Assembly (NCBI RefSeq): GCF_030063135.1
Contig: NZ_JASISO010000037.1
Coordinates: forward strand, 22,762-86,761
Reading direction: 5' to 3'
Length of the DNA: 64,000 nucleotides
Source: Streptomyces sp. G-G2
GTDB taxonomy: Bacteria; Actinomycetota; Actinomycetes; Streptomycetales; Streptomycetaceae
Shown here: in pieces, positions 1 to 8,167 of the stretch
Position numbering within the stretch: position 1 is the first letter of the stretch
Layout: each line of letters begins with the position of its first letter
The notes under the pieces: model-generated
What the model was told of the DNA's origin: nothing
Databases searched by the model: none
The model's input: only the letters and a program-made list of their open reading frames with translations
Made by a program: the position numbers and the translations under genes

Positions 1-53
1 GGCTGGGCGGTGGGGGGTGTCTGGAAGGTCTGGGTGTTCGTGTCGTCGGCCAT
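1..53 (-). CDS. Possible 5' end of an unidentified gene (partial)
   Basis: An ATG on the minus strand at 53-51 opens a frame that runs off the window edge and reads MADDTNTQTFQTPPTAQ. It would be divergent from the nucleotidase gene that starts at 207. Only 17 codons are visible and no strong Shine-Dalgarno is seen (GTGAAACC precedes the ATG). The Asp/Thr/Gln-rich start is typical of a cytoplasmic Streptomyces protein, but no identification is possible. Confidence 0.3.
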   Translation of the reverse strand, partial: MADDTNTQTFQTPPTAQ

Positions 54-142
54 GGTTTCACTGTCGCACTTGTGTGCGTCCGGGGGTGGTCATCGGATCG
101 AAACCTGGCAGGGGTGTTGTCCTCGGTGCTCGGCGGGTCAGA

Positions 143-189
143 ATCTACGCGCGTTGTCCACGCCGTTATCTACGCGCGTTGTTCACGCC
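143..189. promoter_or_regulatory. Tandem 25-bp repeat upstream of the 5'-nucleotidase
   Basis: The 22-mer at 143-164 recurs with one mismatch at 168-189, giving a 25-bp tandem repeat that ends 17 bp before the start codon. Within it, four boxes of the type (A/G)TYYACG start at 143, 156, 168 and 181, spaced 12-13 bp. Streptomyces PhoP boxes are direct repeats of about 11 bp related to GTTCACC, so phosphate control of this exported phosphatase is an attractive inference, but the spacing is not canonical. Confidence 0.4.
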
Positions 190-206
190 TCACAAGGGGA
201 GATGGC

Positions 207-2027
207 ATGGCGTTCGACCGCAGGATGTTTCTGGGGAGCACGGCCGCGACGGGTGCGGCGGTCGCGTTGACGGGGACCGCGAGTACCCCGGCTTCGGCCG
301 CCGCACCGGCGTCCGGGCAGGAGGCCGCGCAGGGGGCGCGGCCGCCGCGTACGTACGCGTTCACGGTGATGGGGACCACGGACCTGCACGGGAACGTCTT
401 CAACTGGGACTACTTCACGGACAAGGAGTTCGACGACAAGGCGCACAACGATGTCGGCCTCGCGAAGATCTCCACGCTGGTGAACCAGGTCCGGGCGGAG
501 AAGGGGCGGCGCAATACGCTGCTGATCGACGCGGGTGACACGATCCAGGGCACCCAGTTGTCGTACTACTACGCCAAGGTGGATCCGATCACGGCGCGCC
601 GGGGTCCGGTGCATCCGATGGCGCAGGCGATGAACGCGATCGGTTATGACGCGGCGGCGCTGGGCAACCACGAGTTCAATTACGGCATTCCGGTGCTGCG
701 GAAGTTCGAGGAGCAGGTCGATTTCCCGTTGTTGGGGGCGAACGCGCTGGACGCGCGGACGCTGAAGCCCGCGTTCGCGCCGTACAGCATGCACCGGTTG
801 TGTACGCCGCACGGTCCGGACGTGAAGGTGGCGGTGCTGGGTCTGACGAATCCGGGGATCGCGATCTGGGACAAGGCGAACGTGCAGGGCAAGATGACGT
901 TCCCGGGGCTGGAGGAGCAGGCGGCGAAGTACGTGCCGAGGCTGCGGTCGATGGGCGCGGACGTGGTGATCGTGTCGGCGCATTCGGGGTCGAGCGGTAC
1001 GTCGAGTTACGGGGACCAGCTGCCGTACATCGAGAACGCGGCGGGTCTGGTGGCCGAGCAGGTGCCGGGGATCGACGCGATCCTGGTGGGTCACGCGCAC
1101 ACGGAGATCCCGGAGTACCGGGTGAGGAACAAGGCGACCGGCAAGGACGTGGTGCTGTCGGAGCCGCTCAAGTGGGGTCAGCGGCTGACCCTGTTCGATT
1201 TCGAGCTGACTTGGGCGAAGGGTCGCTGGTCGGTGGCGAAGGTCGCGGCGCGGGTGCTGAACTCCAACGCGGTGGCCGAGGACCCGAAGATCGTCCGGCT
1301 GTTGTCGGACGAGCACCGCAAGGTGGTGTCGTACGTCAACCAGGTGATCGGGACCTCGACGCAGGCGATGTCCTCCGCGGACGGTCCGTTCAAGGACGTG
1401 GCGATCATCGATCTGATCAGCCACGTGCAGGCGGAGACGGTCAGGACGGCGCTGGCGGGGACGGAGTGGGCGGCGCTGCCGGTCGTGTCGCAGGCCTCGT
1501 GCTTCTCGCGGACGGCGGCGATCCCGGCGGGCCAGGTGACGATCAAGGACGCGGCGGGTCTGTACCCGTTCGAGAACACCCTTGAGGCGCGGCTGCTGAC
1601 GGGTGCGCAGTTGAAGGAGTACCTGGAGTTCTCGGCGCGGTACTACGCGCGGACGGCGCCGGGTGATCCGGTGGATCTCGCGAAGCTGACGAACGCGGAG
1701 AGCATCCCGGACTACAACTACGACGCGGTGTACGGCCTGACCTACGACATCGACATCGCGCAGCCCGCGGGGTCGCGGATCACGGGGCTGTCGTTCCAGG
1801 GCAAGCCGGTCGATCCGGCGGCGCGGTTCGTGCTGGCGGTGAACAACTACCGGGCTTCGGGCGGCGGCAACTTCCCGCACGTGCCGAAGGCCAAGCAGTT
1901 GTGGGCGAACTCGGAGGAGATCCGGAACACCATCATCCAGTGGGTGAAGGCGAAGGGGACGGTGGATCCGGCTCAGTTCGCGACGGTGGACTGGCGCCTG
2001 ACCCGGGCCGGGGTGCCGGTGTTCTAG
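207..2027 (+). CDS. Tat-exported bifunctional metallophosphatase / 5'-nucleotidase
   Basis: This 606-residue protein belongs to the UshA/CpdB family of secreted 5'-nucleotidases and 2',3'-cyclic nucleotide phosphodiesterases, which release phosphate from nucleotides outside the cell. The N-terminus DRRMFLGSTAATG is a twin-arginine signal with an Ala-rich cleavage region near residue 30. The metallophosphoesterase half shows TTDLHG near residue 56, GNHEFNYG near 153 and GHAHTEIPEY near 294. The C-terminal half is the 5'-nucleotidase domain that closes over substrate. The ATG at 207 was chosen because AAGGGGA lies just upstream and the Tat motif follows immediately; the frame stays open 45 codons further upstream, but that stretch covers the promoter repeats. 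A strong hairpin follows the stop. Exact substrate (5'-nucleotide or cyclic nucleotide) cannot be decided from sequence. Confidence 0.9.
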   Translation: MAFDRRMFLGSTAATGAAVALTGTASTPASAAAPASGQEAAQGARPPRTYAFTVMGTTDLHGNVFNWDYFTDKEFDDKAHNDVGLAKISTLVNQVRAEKGRRNTLLIDAGDTIQGTQLSYYYAKVDPITARRGPVHPMAQAMNAIGYDAAALGNHEFNYGIPVLRKFEEQVDFPLLGANALDARTLKPAFAPYSMHRLCTPHGPDVKVAVLGLTNPGIAIWDKANVQGKMTFPGLEEQAAKYVPRLRSMGADVVIVSAHSGSSGTSSYGDQLPYIENAAGLVAEQVPGIDAILVGHAHTEIPEYRVRNKATGKDVVLSEPLKWGQRLTLFDFELTWAKGRWSVAKVAARVLNSNAVAEDPKIVRLLSDEHRKVVSYVNQVIGTSTQAMSSADGPFKDVAIIDLISHVQAETVRTALAGTEWAALPVVSQASCFSRTAAIPAGQVTIKDAAGLYPFENTLEARLLTGAQLKEYLEFSARYYARTAPGDPVDLAKLTNAESIPDYNYDAVYGLTYDIDIAQPAGSRITGLSFQGKPVDPAARFVLAVNNYRASGGGNFPHVPKAKQLWANSEEIRNTIIQWVKAKGTVDPAQFATVDWRLTRAGVPVF

Positions 2028-2048
2028 TACGTCGCCCGAGGTCCCGGA

Positions 2049-2081
2049 GCCCCGGTCCGCCGCCCGTCGGCGGGCCGGGGC
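2049..2081. terminator. Bidirectional hairpin between convergent genes
   Basis: A 14-bp stem (2049-2062 with 2068-2081) has one T-G wobble and a 5-nt loop. It lies between the convergent nucleotidase gene (stop 2027) and the N-hydroxylase gene (stop 2159), as expected for an intrinsic terminator without a clear U-tract, common in Streptomyces. Confidence 0.65.
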
Positions 2082-2144
2082 TCCGGCGTGCGTGGCGGCC
2101 GGGGCTCCCGCGTGCGCGGCGGCCGGGGCTCCCGCGTGCGCGGC
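2073..2144. repeat. 24-bp tandem repeat, three copies
   Basis: Copies lie at 2073-2096 (two mismatches), 2097-2120 and 2121-2144 (identical to each other). The repeat starts inside the right arm of the preceding hairpin, so it looks like expansion of terminator sequence. It is non-coding. Confidence 0.7.
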
Positions 2145-2158
2145 GGCCGGCCGGGGTC

Positions 2159-3583
2159 TCAGGGGTGTTCGACGAGCGGGAGCAGGGACCCGGGGACCCG
2201 GGGGCGGGCGGCCTCGCGCTGTTCGAGCCCGAAGGTGGTGAAGGCGGTGCGGGCGGGCTGCGGGTAGGGGTCCTTGCCGGTGAGGGTGTTGAGGATGGTG
2301 GCGCTGCGCCAGGCGGCGAGGCCGAGGTCGGGGGCGCCGACGCCGTGGGTGTGCCGCTCGCCGTTCTGGACGTAGATGCTGCCGGTGACGGTGGGGTCGA
2401 GCTTCATCCGGTAGCGGTCGTCGATGCGGGGGCGGCCGGAGGAGTCCTTGCGCATGTAGGGGTCGAGTCCGGCGAGGAGCTGGCCGAGGGGGCGTTCGCG
2501 GTAGCCGGTGGCGAGGACGACGGCGTCGGTGGTGAGCCGGGAGCGGGTGCCCTGCTGGATGTGTTCGAGGTGGAGTTCGACCTTGGTGGTGGCGACGCGT
2601 CCGGCGGTACGGACGCTGACCCCGGGGGTGAGGACGGCGTCGGGCCAGCCGCCGTCGAGGGTGCGCCGGTACAGCTCTTCGTGGATGGCGGCGATGGTGT
2701 CGGCGTCGATGCCCTTGTGGAGCTGCCACTGGGCGGGCATGAGCTTGTCGCGCACGGGCTCGGGGAGGTCGTGGAAGTAGCGGGTGTAGTCGGGGGTGAA
2801 GTGTTCCAGGCCGAGCTTGGAGTACTCCATGGGGGCGAAGGAGGGGGTGCGGGCCAGCCAGGTGAGGCGTTCGCGTCCGGCGGGGCGGGCGCGCAGCAGG
2901 TCGAGGAAGACCTCGGCGCCGGACTGGCCGGAGCCGATGACGGTGACGTGTTCGGCGCCGAGGATCCGCTGCCGGTTGTCGAGGTATTCGGCGGAGTGGA
3001 TGACGGGGACGGTGGGGGCTTCGGCGAGGGGCCGCAGGGGTTCGGGCACGAAGGGGGCGGTGCCGATGCCGAGGACGAGGTTGCGGGTGTAGGTACGGCC
3101 GAGGGCCTCGGCTTCGCCGTCGGCGTCGAGCTGGGTGAAGTCGACCTCGAAGAGCTCACGTTCGGGGTTCCAGCGGACGGCGTCGACCTGGTGGCCGAAG
3201 TGGAGGCCGGGGAGCTGGCCGGCGACCCAGCGGCAGTAGGCGTCGTACTCGGCGCGCTGGATGTGGAAGCGCTCGGCGAAGTAGAAGGGGTAGAGGCGTT
3301 CCTTGTGCTTGAGGTAGTTCAGGAACGTCCAGGGGCTCGCGGGGTCGGCGAGGGTGACGAGGTCCGCCAGGAAGGGGACCTGGAGGGTGGCGCCGTCGAT
3401 GAGGAGGCCGGGGTGCCACTGGAAGTCGCGGCGCTGGTCGTAGAAGGCGGTGGAGAGGCCGCCTCCGGAGTATTCGTGCTGCTGGAGGCCGTGGGCGAGG
3501 GCGGCGAGGGAGAGGTTGAAGGGGCCGATGCCGATTCCGACGAGGTCGTGGGGTGCTTCGAGTGGGGCGGACATCGGGGTCAT
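2159..3583 (-). CDS. Lysine/ornithine N-hydroxylase family monooxygenase (DesB-like)
   Basis: This 474-residue flavin monooxygenase belongs to the SidA/IucD/PvdA family, which N-hydroxylates the terminal amine of lysine, ornithine or, in desferrioxamine assembly, cadaverine. The FAD-binding GIGPFNLS lies near residue 16 and the NADPH-binding GSGQSGAEVF near 212. A C-terminal ATGYRERP-type segment is also typical. The start ATG overlaps the stop of the upstream decarboxylase gene by 4 nt (ATGA); an alternative ATG lies three codons in. Coupling to a PLP decarboxylase suggests that the substrate is the decarboxylated diamine. No siderophore synthetase (IucA/IucC type) or acyltransferase is adjacent, so the pathway product is unknown. 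Confidence 0.85.
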   Translation of the reverse strand: MTPMSAPLEAPHDLVGIGIGPFNLSLAALAHGLQQHEYSGGGLSTAFYDQRRDFQWHPGLLIDGATLQVPFLADLVTLADPASPWTFLNYLKHKERLYPFYFAERFHIQRAEYDAYCRWVAGQLPGLHFGHQVDAVRWNPERELFEVDFTQLDADGEAEALGRTYTRNLVLGIGTAPFVPEPLRPLAEAPTVPVIHSAEYLDNRQRILGAEHVTVIGSGQSGAEVFLDLLRARPAGRERLTWLARTPSFAPMEYSKLGLEHFTPDYTRYFHDLPEPVRDKLMPAQWQLHKGIDADTIAAIHEELYRRTLDGGWPDAVLTPGVSVRTAGRVATTKVELHLEHIQQGTRSRLTTDAVVLATGYRERPLGQLLAGLDPYMRKDSSGRPRIDDRYRMKLDPTVTGSIYVQNGERHTHGVGAPDLGLAAWRSATILNTLTGKDPYPQPARTAFTTFGLEQREAARPRVPGSLLPLVEHP

Positions 3584-5022
3584 CGCTGGGTGCTGCCTTC
3601 CAGGAGGGTCAGGAGGGTGGCGAGGTCCCCTGTGGTGGTGTGGGGGTTGAGCAGGGTGGCCTTGAGCCAGAGGCGGCCGTCGGCGGTGGCGCGGCCGAGG
3701 ACGGCGCGGCCGTCGAGGAGGAGGGCGCGGCGGGACCCGGCGAGCCGGGTGTCGTCGGGGGGGACGGGGCGGAAGAGGACGGTGCTGATGACGGGGGGTG
3801 CGTGGAGTTCGAAGCCGGGGTGGGCGTCGATGAGTTCGGCGAGGTGCTGGGCGGCGGCGCAGGTGCGGTCGATGAGCCGGGCGAGGCCGTCGCGGCCGAG
3901 GGAGCGCAGGGTGACGGCGATCTTGAGGGCGTCGGGGCGGCGGGTGGTGCGCAGGGAGCGGCCGAGGAGGTCGGGGAGTCCCGCTTCGGTGTCGTCGGTG
4001 GCGTTGAGGTAGTCGGCCTGGTGGGCGAGGGGGGCCAGCAGGGCCGTGTCGGGGACGGCGAGGAGGCCTGCGGCGACGGGCTGCCAGCCGAGTTTGTGCA
4101 GGTCGAGGGTGAGGGAGCGGGCGCGGTCGAGGCCGTGCAGGAGATGCCGGTGGCGGGGGCTGAGGGCGAGGAGGCCGCCGTAGGCGGCGTCGATGTGGAG
4201 GTCGGCGCCGTGCCGTTCGCAGAGGTCGGCGAGGTCGTCGAGGGGGTCGATGAGTCCGGCGTCGGTGGTACCGGCGGTGGCGGTGACCAGGAGGGGCCCG
4301 GGGTGGGTGCGGCGGGCGTGGGTGAGGGCGGCGTCGAGGTCGGCGGGGTGGAGGGTGCCGGTGGGGGTGGGGACGGCGGTGGCCGGGGGGAGGCCGAGGA
4401 GCCAGGCCGAGCGGGGGACGGAGTGGTGGGCGTTGGCTCCGTGGAACACCGCCAGGGGGCCGCCGTGGTGTTCGCGGGCGCGTTCGCGGGCCAGCAGCAG
4501 GGCGAGCTGGTTGGCTTCGGTGCCGCCGGTGGTGACCAGGGCGTCGGGGTGCGGGGTGTCGTACAGCTCGGCGGCCAGGGTCCGGGTGAGGAGGGCTTCG
4601 ATCTCGGAGGCGGCGGGGGCCTGGTCCCAGGAGTCGAGGGAGGCGTTGAGGGCGCTGGCGGCGAGGTCGGCGGCGGCCGCGACGGCCAGCGGCGGGCAGT
4701 GCAGGTGGGCCGCGCAGAGCGGGTCGGCGGGGTCGGCGGCGCCCGCGGCGAGGGCGTGGACGAGGGTGCGCAGGGCTTCGTGGTCGCCGTGGCCGTGCGG
4801 GGGCAGTACGTCGCCCAGTGCGGCGCGGACCCGGGCGGCGACGGCATCGGGGCCGCCCGCCGGGAGGGGGCCGCCACGGGCGGCGGCCCCGGTGGTGAGG
4901 GCGTCGAGGACGGTGTCGAGGAGGGGCCGGAGCGCGTCGGCGGCCCCGCTGCCGCCCGCGAGGGCGGGCGCGGGGGGCAGCGGGGGCGGGGCGGCGGACG
5001 GTGCTGTCGGGCGGCTCTGCAC
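3580..5022 (-). CDS. PLP-dependent group II amino acid decarboxylase (DesA-like)
   Basis: A 480-residue member of the family of diaminobutyrate and lysine decarboxylases (aspartate aminotransferase fold). Visible features are TTGGTEANQLAL (cofactor phosphate binding), HIDAAYGG and the PLP lysine in LDLHKLGWQP near residue 305. It probably makes cadaverine or another diamine that the coupled N-hydroxylase then oxidises. The GTG at 5022 is preferred because GAGGA sits 5 nt before it and the length fits the family; the frame extends to a GTG at 5085 with no good ribosome site. The protein diverges from the standard Streptomyces DesA N-terminus as I remember it, so this is probably a second, separate system. 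Substrate preference is an inference. Confidence 0.8.
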   Translation of the reverse strand: MQSRPTAPSAAPPPLPPAPALAGGSGAADALRPLLDTVLDALTTGAAARGGPLPAGGPDAVAARVRAALGDVLPPHGHGDHEALRTLVHALAAGAADPADPLCAAHLHCPPLAVAAAADLAASALNASLDSWDQAPAASEIEALLTRTLAAELYDTPHPDALVTTGGTEANQLALLLARERAREHHGGPLAVFHGANAHHSVPRSAWLLGLPPATAVPTPTGTLHPADLDAALTHARRTHPGPLLVTATAGTTDAGLIDPLDDLADLCERHGADLHIDAAYGGLLALSPRHRHLLHGLDRARSLTLDLHKLGWQPVAAGLLAVPDTALLAPLAHQADYLNATDDTEAGLPDLLGRSLRTTRRPDALKIAVTLRSLGRDGLARLIDRTCAAAQHLAELIDAHPGFELHAPPVISTVLFRPVPPDDTRLAGSRRALLLDGRAVLGRATADGRLWLKATLLNPHTTTGDLATLLTLLEGSTQR

Positions 5023-5137
5023 GCGGGTCCTCACGGAAGCTGGGCGGGGCGCGGGGCGCGGCCCCGCCGGGCCCCCGCCCAGCACAACGATCAGACCCGA
5101 ATGGGGTAACCGCCGGGGTTTGTCCGGTGGGTTGTTT

Positions 5138-7657
5138 TCAGCCGTTGCGCACGCGCAGGGCGCGGGCGAGGTCGTCGAGCTGGTCGGTGAGCCTGCGCCG
5201 GAACACCGGGATGAGTTCGCCTTCGTCGAGGCAGGCCCGTCCGGCCTGGAGGTTTTCCTGGTCGATGGCGTGGACGGGGAAGGCGTGGGCGCCCGCGGCG
5301 GCGGCGATGGCGGGGCCGCGGCGGCCCGTGAGCGCGGTGGCGTCGGGGTAGAAGCGGGGGACGTAGGCGCGCAGGAGTTCGGTCTGTTCGGGCTGCCAGA
5401 AGCCCTGGGCGGTGGCCGAGAACAGGTAGTTGGACAGGGTGTCGTCGTGGAACATGCGGTCCCAGGCGGCCTGCTTGGTGTCGGCGTCGGGGAGGGCGGC
5501 GCGGCAGCGGGCGGCGCCTTCCTCTCCGGTGGCGCTGGGGTCGGCGGTGAGGGCGGCGTCGATGGTCTGCTCGTCGACGGCGCCGAGGACGGCGAGGCGG
5601 GCGAGGACGCGCCAGCGCAGTTCGGGGTCGAGTTCGGGTCCGCCGCCGACGGTGCCGTCGGTGAGCCAGGCGGCGATGGCGTCGGGCTGGGTGGCGCTGT
5701 CGATGAAGGTGCGGACGGCGGCGAGGCGCAGTCCGGGTTCCCCGCCGTCCTCGGTGCGCCGGATGAGGGCGCGGGTGAGGTGGGTGAGGGTGGTGAGGGC
5801 GGCGGTGCGCTCCTCGGCGGGGAGGTAGCGGTCGGCGATGTGGTTGCGGGCGAAGCCGAGGACGCTCTGGACGATGGCGAGGTCGCCTTCGGCGGGGAGG
5901 TGTTCGGCGGCGGCTTCGAGGTAGGCGGCGGGCGGGAGTTCGCCGTCGCGGACCATGTCGCGGGCGGCGTTCCAGACGATGCTGCGGGTGAGGGCGCCGG
6001 GCAGGCCGGCGAGGGCGCGCCGGGCGGTGTCCCAGGAGCCGGGGTCGAGGCGGACCTTGGCGTAGGTGAGGTCGCCGTCGTTGAGGAGGACGAGGGCGGG
6101 GCGGGGGCCGGTGCCGGAGATGACCTCGGTGGTGGGGAGGTCGAGTGCGAGGAGTTCGCGGGGTTCGAGGATGCCGGGTTCGCCGGGTACGTCGTCGTAG
6201 GCGCCGACGGTGATATGGTGGGGGCGGCTGCCCCGGCGGTCGACGGTGAGGGTCCAGCCTTCGGGGGCGCCGTCGGGGGCGTCCTCGATGCGGGGGGTGA
6301 GGGTGTCGATGCCTGTGGTGCGCAGCCAGGTGTCGGCCCAGGTGTGGACGTCGCGTTCGGTGTGGGCGGCGAGGGAGTCCACGAAGTCGGCGAGGGAGGC
6401 GTTGGCGAACTTGTGGCGTTCGATGTGGGTGTTGACCCCGGCGAGGAAGTCCTTCTCGCCGAGCCAGGCGACGAGTTGGCGCAGGGCGGAGGCGCCCTTG
6501 GCGTAGGAGATGCCGTCGAAGTTGAGGAGGGCGGAGGCGGTGTCGGGGACGGCGTCGGCGTCGGGGGCGACGGGGTGGGTGGAGGGCCGCTGGTCGGCGT
6601 CGTAGCCCCAGGCTTTGCGGGCGAGGCCGAAGTCGGTCCAGGCGCCGGTGAAGCGGGTGGCTTCGGTAAGGATCTGGTAGCCCATGTATTCGGCGAAGGA
6701 CTCGTTCAGCCAGATGTCGTCCCACCAGCGCAGGGTGACGAGGTCGCCGAACCACATGTGGGCCATTTCGTGGGCGATGACCACGGCGCGCCACTGGCGT
6801 TCGGTGTCGGTGACGGCGGAGCGGTAGATGTATTCGTCGCGGAAGGTGACGAGGCCGGGGTTCTCCATGGCGCCCGCGTTGAACTCGGGGACGAAGGCCT
6901 GGTCGTAGGAGTCGAAGGGGTAGGGCTCGGTGAACTTCTCGTGGTAGCGGTCGTAGCAGTCGGTGGTGATGCCGAGGATCTCGTCGGCGTCGGCGTCCAT
7001 GTGGGGGCCGAGGGAGCGGCGGCAGTGCAGGGCGAAGGGCAGCCCGGCGTGTTCGGTGCGGATGGTGTGCCAGGGGCCCGCGGCGATGGCGGCGAGGTAG
7101 GTGGAGATGACGGGCGTGGGCGCGGACTTCCAGATCCCGGCGCCGTCGGTGTCGCGCCGCCCGGTGCGCTCGGTGGTGCCGTTGGCGATGACGGTCCAGT
7201 GGGCGGGGGCGGTGACGGTGAATTCGAAGACGGCCTTGAGGTCGGGCTGGTCGAAGGCGGCGAGGACGCGCTGTACGTCGTCCAGGAACAGCTGGGTGTA
7301 GACGTACGTCTCCCCGTCGGCGGGGTCGGTGAAGCGGTGCAGGCCCTCGCCGGTGCGGGAGTACCGCATGCGGGCCTCGACGCGCAGCTCGTGGGGGCCT
7401 TCGGTGAGGCCGGTGAGGGGGAGCCGCCCGTCGGTGAGCGCGGCGGGGTCGAGGGGGGTGCCGTCGAGCAGGGCGGAGCGCAGCGCGTCCGGCTTCAGTT
7501 CCACGAAGGTGTCTCCGGCGGCGCGGGCCGCGAAGCGGATGACGGTGGTGGAGTCGAAGGTGTCGTCGCCCTGGGTGAGGTCGAGGGTGACGGCGTAGTG
7601 GTGGACGTCGAGGAGTGCGGCTCGGGTCTGCGCTTCGTTGCGCGTCAGTGCGGGCAT
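5138..7657 (-). CDS. pepN: Aminopeptidase N
   Basis: An 839-residue zinc aminopeptidase of family M1, close to the length of Streptomyces lividans PepN. It removes N-terminal residues from peptides in the cytoplasm. The exopeptidase motif GAMENP lies near residue 260, the zinc site HEMAH near 293 and the third ligand in WLNESFAEY near 314. The C-terminal helical ERAP1-like domain is present. No signal peptide is seen. The gene is followed after 115 bp by the DesA-like gene on the same strand, with no clear hairpin between them, so read-through is possible. Confidence 0.95.
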   Translation of the reverse strand: MPALTRNEAQTRAALLDVHHYAVTLDLTQGDDTFDSTTVIRFAARAAGDTFVELKPDALRSALLDGTPLDPAALTDGRLPLTGLTEGPHELRVEARMRYSRTGEGLHRFTDPADGETYVYTQLFLDDVQRVLAAFDQPDLKAVFEFTVTAPAHWTVIANGTTERTGRRDTDGAGIWKSAPTPVISTYLAAIAAGPWHTIRTEHAGLPFALHCRRSLGPHMDADADEILGITTDCYDRYHEKFTEPYPFDSYDQAFVPEFNAGAMENPGLVTFRDEYIYRSAVTDTERQWRAVVIAHEMAHMWFGDLVTLRWWDDIWLNESFAEYMGYQILTEATRFTGAWTDFGLARKAWGYDADQRPSTHPVAPDADAVPDTASALLNFDGISYAKGASALRQLVAWLGEKDFLAGVNTHIERHKFANASLADFVDSLAAHTERDVHTWADTWLRTTGIDTLTPRIEDAPDGAPEGWTLTVDRRGSRPHHITVGAYDDVPGEPGILEPRELLALDLPTTEVISGTGPRPALVLLNDGDLTYAKVRLDPGSWDTARRALAGLPGALTRSIVWNAARDMVRDGELPPAAYLEAAAEHLPAEGDLAIVQSVLGFARNHIADRYLPAEERTAALTTLTHLTRALIRRTEDGGEPGLRLAAVRTFIDSATQPDAIAAWLTDGTVGGGPELDPELRWRVLARLAVLGAVDEQTIDAALTADPSATGEEGAARCRAALPDADTKQAAWDRMFHDDTLSNYLFSATAQGFWQPEQTELLRAYVPRFYPDATALTGRRGPAIAAAAGAHAFPVHAIDQENLQAGRACLDEGELIPVFRRRLTDQLDDLARALRVRNG

Positions 7658-7734
7658 GGGCCCATGCTGCCAAAGCGGCGGCGCGGGCCACAGGGTCCCC
7701 CGGATGCTCGCGGCGGCTGCTGGGTCCTTGGGCC

Positions 7735-7803
7735 GGCTCCGCGCGGGGGGCCCGGGAGCTCCGGCGGCTCCGCGCGGGGGGCCGGGGCTCCGGGAGCCCG
7801 GCT
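7735..7803. repeat. GC-rich direct repeat and small hairpin between genes
   Basis: An 18-bp sequence at 7735-7752 recurs at 7766-7783, followed by a short hairpin (GGGCTC, CGG, GAGCCC) at about 7785-7802. It occupies the 178-bp gap between the chorismate mutase stop and the pepN start. The hairpin could end the chorismate mutase transcript. Confidence 0.5.
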
Positions 7804-7835
7804 CCGCCCGGCGGCTCCGGCCGGCTCCGGGGGGC

Positions 7836-8156
7836 CTACTCCTCGCCGTCTTCGGCGGCGGCGATCGTCTCGTGGTGGCGGATGACCTCGGCGATGATGA
7901 AGGTGAGGAGCTTCTCGGCGAAGGCGGGGTCGAGCTTGGCGTTCTCGGCGAGCTGGCGGAGCCGGGCGATCTGGCTGGCCTCGCGGGTCGGGTCGGCCGG
8001 GGGCAGCTGGTGCTTGGCCTTGAGGAAGCCGACCTGCTGGGTGCACTTGAAGCGTTCGGCGAGCATGTGGACCACGGCCGCGTCGATGTTGTCGATGCTG
8101 TCCCTCAGCCGGGACAGTTCGGCGCGGACGGTCTCGTCGATGTCGCTGTTCGTCAT
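7836..8156 (-). CDS. Chorismate mutase, AroQ type
   Basis: A 106-residue all-helical AroQ chorismate mutase domain with no fused partner; it converts chorismate to prephenate for phenylalanine and tyrosine synthesis. The first long helix carries LRDSIDNIDAAVVHMLAERF, then the conserved segment VGFLKAKHQLPPADPTRE contributes the active-site Lys, Asp and Arg. There is no signal peptide, so it is the cytoplasmic form. It lies 11 bp downstream of the sensor kinase stop on the same strand and may be co-transcribed with the two-component system, although no functional link is known. Confidence 0.9.
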   Translation of the reverse strand: MTNSDIDETVRAELSRLRDSIDNIDAAVVHMLAERFKCTQQVGFLKAKHQLPPADPTREASQIARLRQLAENAKLDPAFAEKLLTFIIAEVIRHHETIAAAEDGEE

Positions 8157-8167
8157 GGTCGGCGAGT

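Noticed and set aside
2159..5022. The standard desferrioxamine desABCD cluster
   Set aside because: desC- and desD-type genes are absent and the decarboxylase start differs from the DesA I remember; only the reaction types match.
5091..7691. Alternative minus-strand frame of 866 codons overlapping pepN
   Set aside because: Arg/Pro/His-rich shadow of the pepN frame; PepN motifs are in the other frame.
4193..7885. Long plus-strand open frames opposite pepN and the decarboxylase
   Set aside because: Composition is typical of antisense GC bias (Gly/Val/Glu repeats), with no motifs, while the minus strand carries well-recognised enzymes.
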